This document shows positions 62,240 to 64,000 of a stretch of 64,000 bases of DNA, piece after piece (position 1 is the stretch's first letter; each line of letters starts with the position of its first letter). The notes under the pieces were generated by a model. The model was not told the origin of the DNA. It saw only the letters and a program-made list of their open reading frames with translations, and did not search any database. A program made the position numbers and the translations under genes. Location: assembly GCF_900177725.1 (NCBI RefSeq), contig NZ_FXAT01000007.1, forward strand, positions 124,001 to 188,000, read 5' to 3'. The stretch comes from Paraburkholderia susongensis. GTDB taxonomy: Bacteria > Pseudomonadota > Gammaproteobacteria > Burkholderiales > Burkholderiaceae.

Positions 62240-63472
62240 TCAGTGACCGAGCGACTTGTTCGCCTGCGCGGCCGCTGCGTTCAGCGCGTCAGCCGGTTGC
62301 GCCTTGCCGAGGTAGACCGACTGCATGGCGTCGGTCACGGCCTTCGCGGTGTCTTCCCAGCCCGTCACGGTCGGCGCGAAGTGAGCCGTCGGCAGCAACG
62401 CGACGAATGCTTTGGTGTCCGGATCGTTGAACGCCGGGTCCGAAGCTTCGGCCTTCGTGGTCGGCAGGAAGCCCTCGGTCTTCGTGAACTCGACGCGCGG
62501 GTCCTTCGTGAACAGATAGTCGAGGAACTTCCATGCGGTCTTTTTCACTTTCGAGTTCTTGAACATCACGATCGAATCCGTGACCGCGTAGGTGGCGTGC
62601 GTCGTGCCCATCGGAATCGGGTCGATGCCGTACTTCAGGTTCGGTGCTTCCTTCTTGATCTGTTTCGCGAGGAATGGCGCCGAAATCATCATGGCGACAC
62701 GGCCCTGCTTGAAGAGGTTCTGCACGTCTTCACGGCTATAGCCGGTCACGCCCGGTTGCGTGAGCCCCTGGTCGATCATCGTCTTGTACAGCGTGGCGGC
62801 CTTGATGCCGGCCGGCGAATTGAACGCAGCCTTGCCGTCCTTGCCGACCACGTCGCCGCCCTCGGTCCACAGCGCGTAGTAATAGTAGACGTCGGTTTCG
62901 ATTTCCTTGCCTTGCAGACCGAAGCCGGCAATGCCTTGCGCCTTCAGTTTCTTCGACGCGTCGATCACGTCGTTCCAGGTCTTCGGACCGTCGGGATAGC
63001 CGACCTTCGCGAGCATGTCCTTGTTGTAGTAGAGCGCGCGCGCGGAAGCTGCAATCGGCAGGCCGTAGGTCTTGCCGTTGATCTGGCCAGGTGCGAGGAA
63101 CGGACCGATGAAGCGGTTCTTGAAGTCCGCGTCCATGTAGCCGTCGAGCGGCTCGGCGACGTCGTCCTTCACGAAGTCGAGCAGCCAGCGCGTGCCGACG
63201 ATCGCGAGGTCGGCGTTGGCGCCGCCGGAGATGTCCGTTTGCAGTTTCTGTTGCAGCGTGTCCCAGTTCACGTCTTCGATCTTGATGGTCGTGCCGGGGT
63301 TGGCCTTCTCGAAGTTGCGGGCCATTTTTTCGAAGTACGGCGCGGTGGCATCGCTGTAGTGGGCGACGGTGACGCGGACCGTGTCGGCGTGGGCCGCCAC
63401 GGCGATACCTGCAAACGCGAGCGCCACGGCGACTTTGCCTAGCGCGAGGGAAGCACGGGCATGCAACGACAT
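62240..63472 (-). CDS. Sugar ABC transporter binding protein (extracellular solute-binding family 1)
   Basis: ATG 63472 follows AGGAGAG with proper spacing. The 410-residue precursor has a signal peptide ending AVAAHADT and a type II binding fold: YFEKMARNFEKANPGTTIKIE, WNDVIDASKKLKAQGIAGFG, GRVAMMISAPFLAKQI. Similar proteins bind oligosaccharides, glycerol phosphate or monosaccharides; the ligand is not shown. First gene of the importer operon. Confidence 0.92.
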   Translation of the reverse strand: MSLHARASLALGKVAVALAFAGIAVAAHADTVRVTVAHYSDATAPYFEKMARNFEKANPGTTIKIEDVNWDTLQQKLQTDISGGANADLAIVGTRWLLDFVKDDVAEPLDGYMDADFKNRFIGPFLAPGQINGKTYGLPIAASARALYYNKDMLAKVGYPDGPKTWNDVIDASKKLKAQGIAGFGLQGKEIETDVYYYYALWTEGGDVVGKDGKAAFNSPAGIKAATLYKTMIDQGLTQPGVTGYSREDVQNLFKQGRVAMMISAPFLAKQIKKEAPNLKYGIDPIPMGTTHATYAVTDSIVMFKNSKVKKTAWKFLDYLFTKDPRVEFTKTEGFLPTTKAEASDPAFNDPDTKAFVALLPTAHFAPTVTGWEDTAKAVTDAMQSVYLGKAQPADALNAAAAQANKSLGH

Positions 63473-63536
63473 TTTTCTCTCTCCTGTGGGTGGTTTGCTG
63501 CCGTCGCCGGCCGCCTTGGGTAAATTGTTTGAAAAA

Positions 63537-63570
63537 ATCCTACATGACGAAAAATAGCTTGTCACGTAGG
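63537..63570 (-). promoter_or_regulatory. Promoter with inverted repeat spanning -35 and -10
   Basis: On the minus strand, -35 GTGACA (63565-63560) and -10 TAGGAT (63542-63537) are 17 bp apart. An inverted repeat CCTACATGAC / GTCACGTAGG (63539-63548 and 63561-63570, one mismatch, 12-bp spacer) covers both boxes. A repressor would block the importer operon. The regulator is unknown. Confidence 0.5.
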
Positions 63571-63853
63571 GTCTGCGATATTTCTTTCCGGCTGGTTTTG
63601 TGCATAAGATGCTGTAAAGCATGAGGTATTCTGTGCTGCACGAGGGTGGGGAAACCCACTCTTCGGGATCGCCGGGCGGCGCCGGATGTCAGATTTGTAG
63701 GAAATTTACAGGCTGGTCCGGGCGGCGCGGGTAGGCGCGGCGGCGCGGAAGGTCCCGCAAGCGGCGATGAAAAAGCGGTCGGCCAGCAGCAGACAGAAAG
63801 CAGGCAAGAGCGGCAGACCAGGCAGAACAATCAGGCGAAGGAGCGAAGCTGAC
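63571..63853. other. Intergenic region between the importer and the SDR gene
   Basis: No supported gene. Near 63762-63846 a G/A/C-rich run has degenerate 9-bp words (GGCAAGAGC, GGCAGACCA, GGCAGAACA). Confidence 0.5.
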
Positions 63854-64000
63854 ATGAATCGTGTGGTGCTGGTAACGGGCGCGTGCGGCGGCATCGGCAG
63901 CGTGTTGTGCAGGCGCTTCGTGGAAGAGGGCGACACCGTGCTCGCGCTCGACATCGACGCGGCCGCGCTGCAATCGCTGAGCGCACAACTCGGCGCGGAC
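63854..64000 (+). CDS. Short-chain dehydrogenase/reductase, 3' end outside window
   Basis: ATG 63854 lies downstream of AAGGAG. Only 49 residues are visible: MNRVVLVTGACGGIGSVLCR, the Rossmann NAD(P)-binding motif TGxxGGIG of the SDR family, then LALDIDAAAL, an acidic residue after beta-2 that favours NAD. Substrate not visible. It diverges from the sugar importer, so a role as sugar dehydrogenase would fit. Confidence 0.85.
   Translation, partial: MNRVVLVTGACGGIGSVLCRRFVEEGDTVLALDIDAAALQSLSAQLGAD

Noticed and set aside
1..64000. CRISPR arrays, rRNA genes or intact insertion sequences
   Set aside because: No regular spacer/repeat arrays, rRNA or full transposase found.

Overview
The window is about 64 kb of a high-GC (roughly 63-66%) beta-proteobacterial chromosome. 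Codon use, lipoprotein and porin style, and gene types (two-permease RND pumps, split chromate transporter, YfcF-type GST, fuconate dehydratase with a ribose-type ABC importer) point to Burkholderiaceae, probably Paraburkholderia or Caballeronia. This is inferred from family resemblance; no rRNA is present.

Layout. (1) 0-4.75 kb: three lipoproteins in a row, a phosphoesterase, a di-haem cytochrome c peroxidase/MauG-like protein and an unknown lipoprotein; a convergent prolyl-4-hydroxylase-like oxygenase follows. (2) 6.2-15.8 kb: an MdtABC/MuxABC-type RND pump with two different permeases and its own outer-membrane lipoprotein. (3) 15.9-17.6 kb: chromate transporter encoded as two half genes, plus a YunG-like gene. 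(4) 17.7-24.6 kb, minus strand: a copper/silver CusCBAF efflux operon led by a small Met/Cys-containing secreted protein. (5) 24.8-28.9 kb: a GH54-like arabinofuranosidase lipoprotein and two small operon partners. (6) 29.0-35.8 kb, minus strand: an alternative haem-copper oxidase locus (CtaG, CopD-like, lipoprotein subunit II, fused subunit I+III, a small membrane protein, a ferric-reductase-like flavoprotein and a 30-residue membrane miniprotein), interrupted by one opposite-strand gene. (7) 36.3-37.2 kb: YfcF and tRNA-Leu(GAG). (8) 37.2-46.2 kb: a lower-GC island starting at the tRNA with integrase and excisionase remnants, carrying LysR, porin, ADP-forming acyl-CoA synthetase, double hot-dog dehydratase and MFS genes, which together look like an uptake and CoA-activation module for an organic acid. 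(9) 46.7-52.7 kb: L-fuconate dehydratase diverging from a GntR regulator and a sugar ABC importer. (10) 53-60.2 kb: GGDEF-EAL protein, small unknown genes, Tat-exported purple acid phosphatase, glycine-zipper protein, Tat-exported NHL protein, DUF1330 protein. (11) 60.3-64 kb: a second sugar ABC importer and the start of an SDR dehydrogenase.

The main unexplained structures are: (a) degenerate 12-bp tandem repeats recurring at gene ends and junctions, which in four places encode tetrapeptide repeats; (b) a 31-codon ORF made of such repeats, overlapping the stop of gntR and the start of the ABC ATPase gene; (c) an oxidase subunit I in which two canonical proton-channel residues are replaced; and (d) several sORFs, a low-complexity insert in one RND permease, and palindromes placed over promoters.
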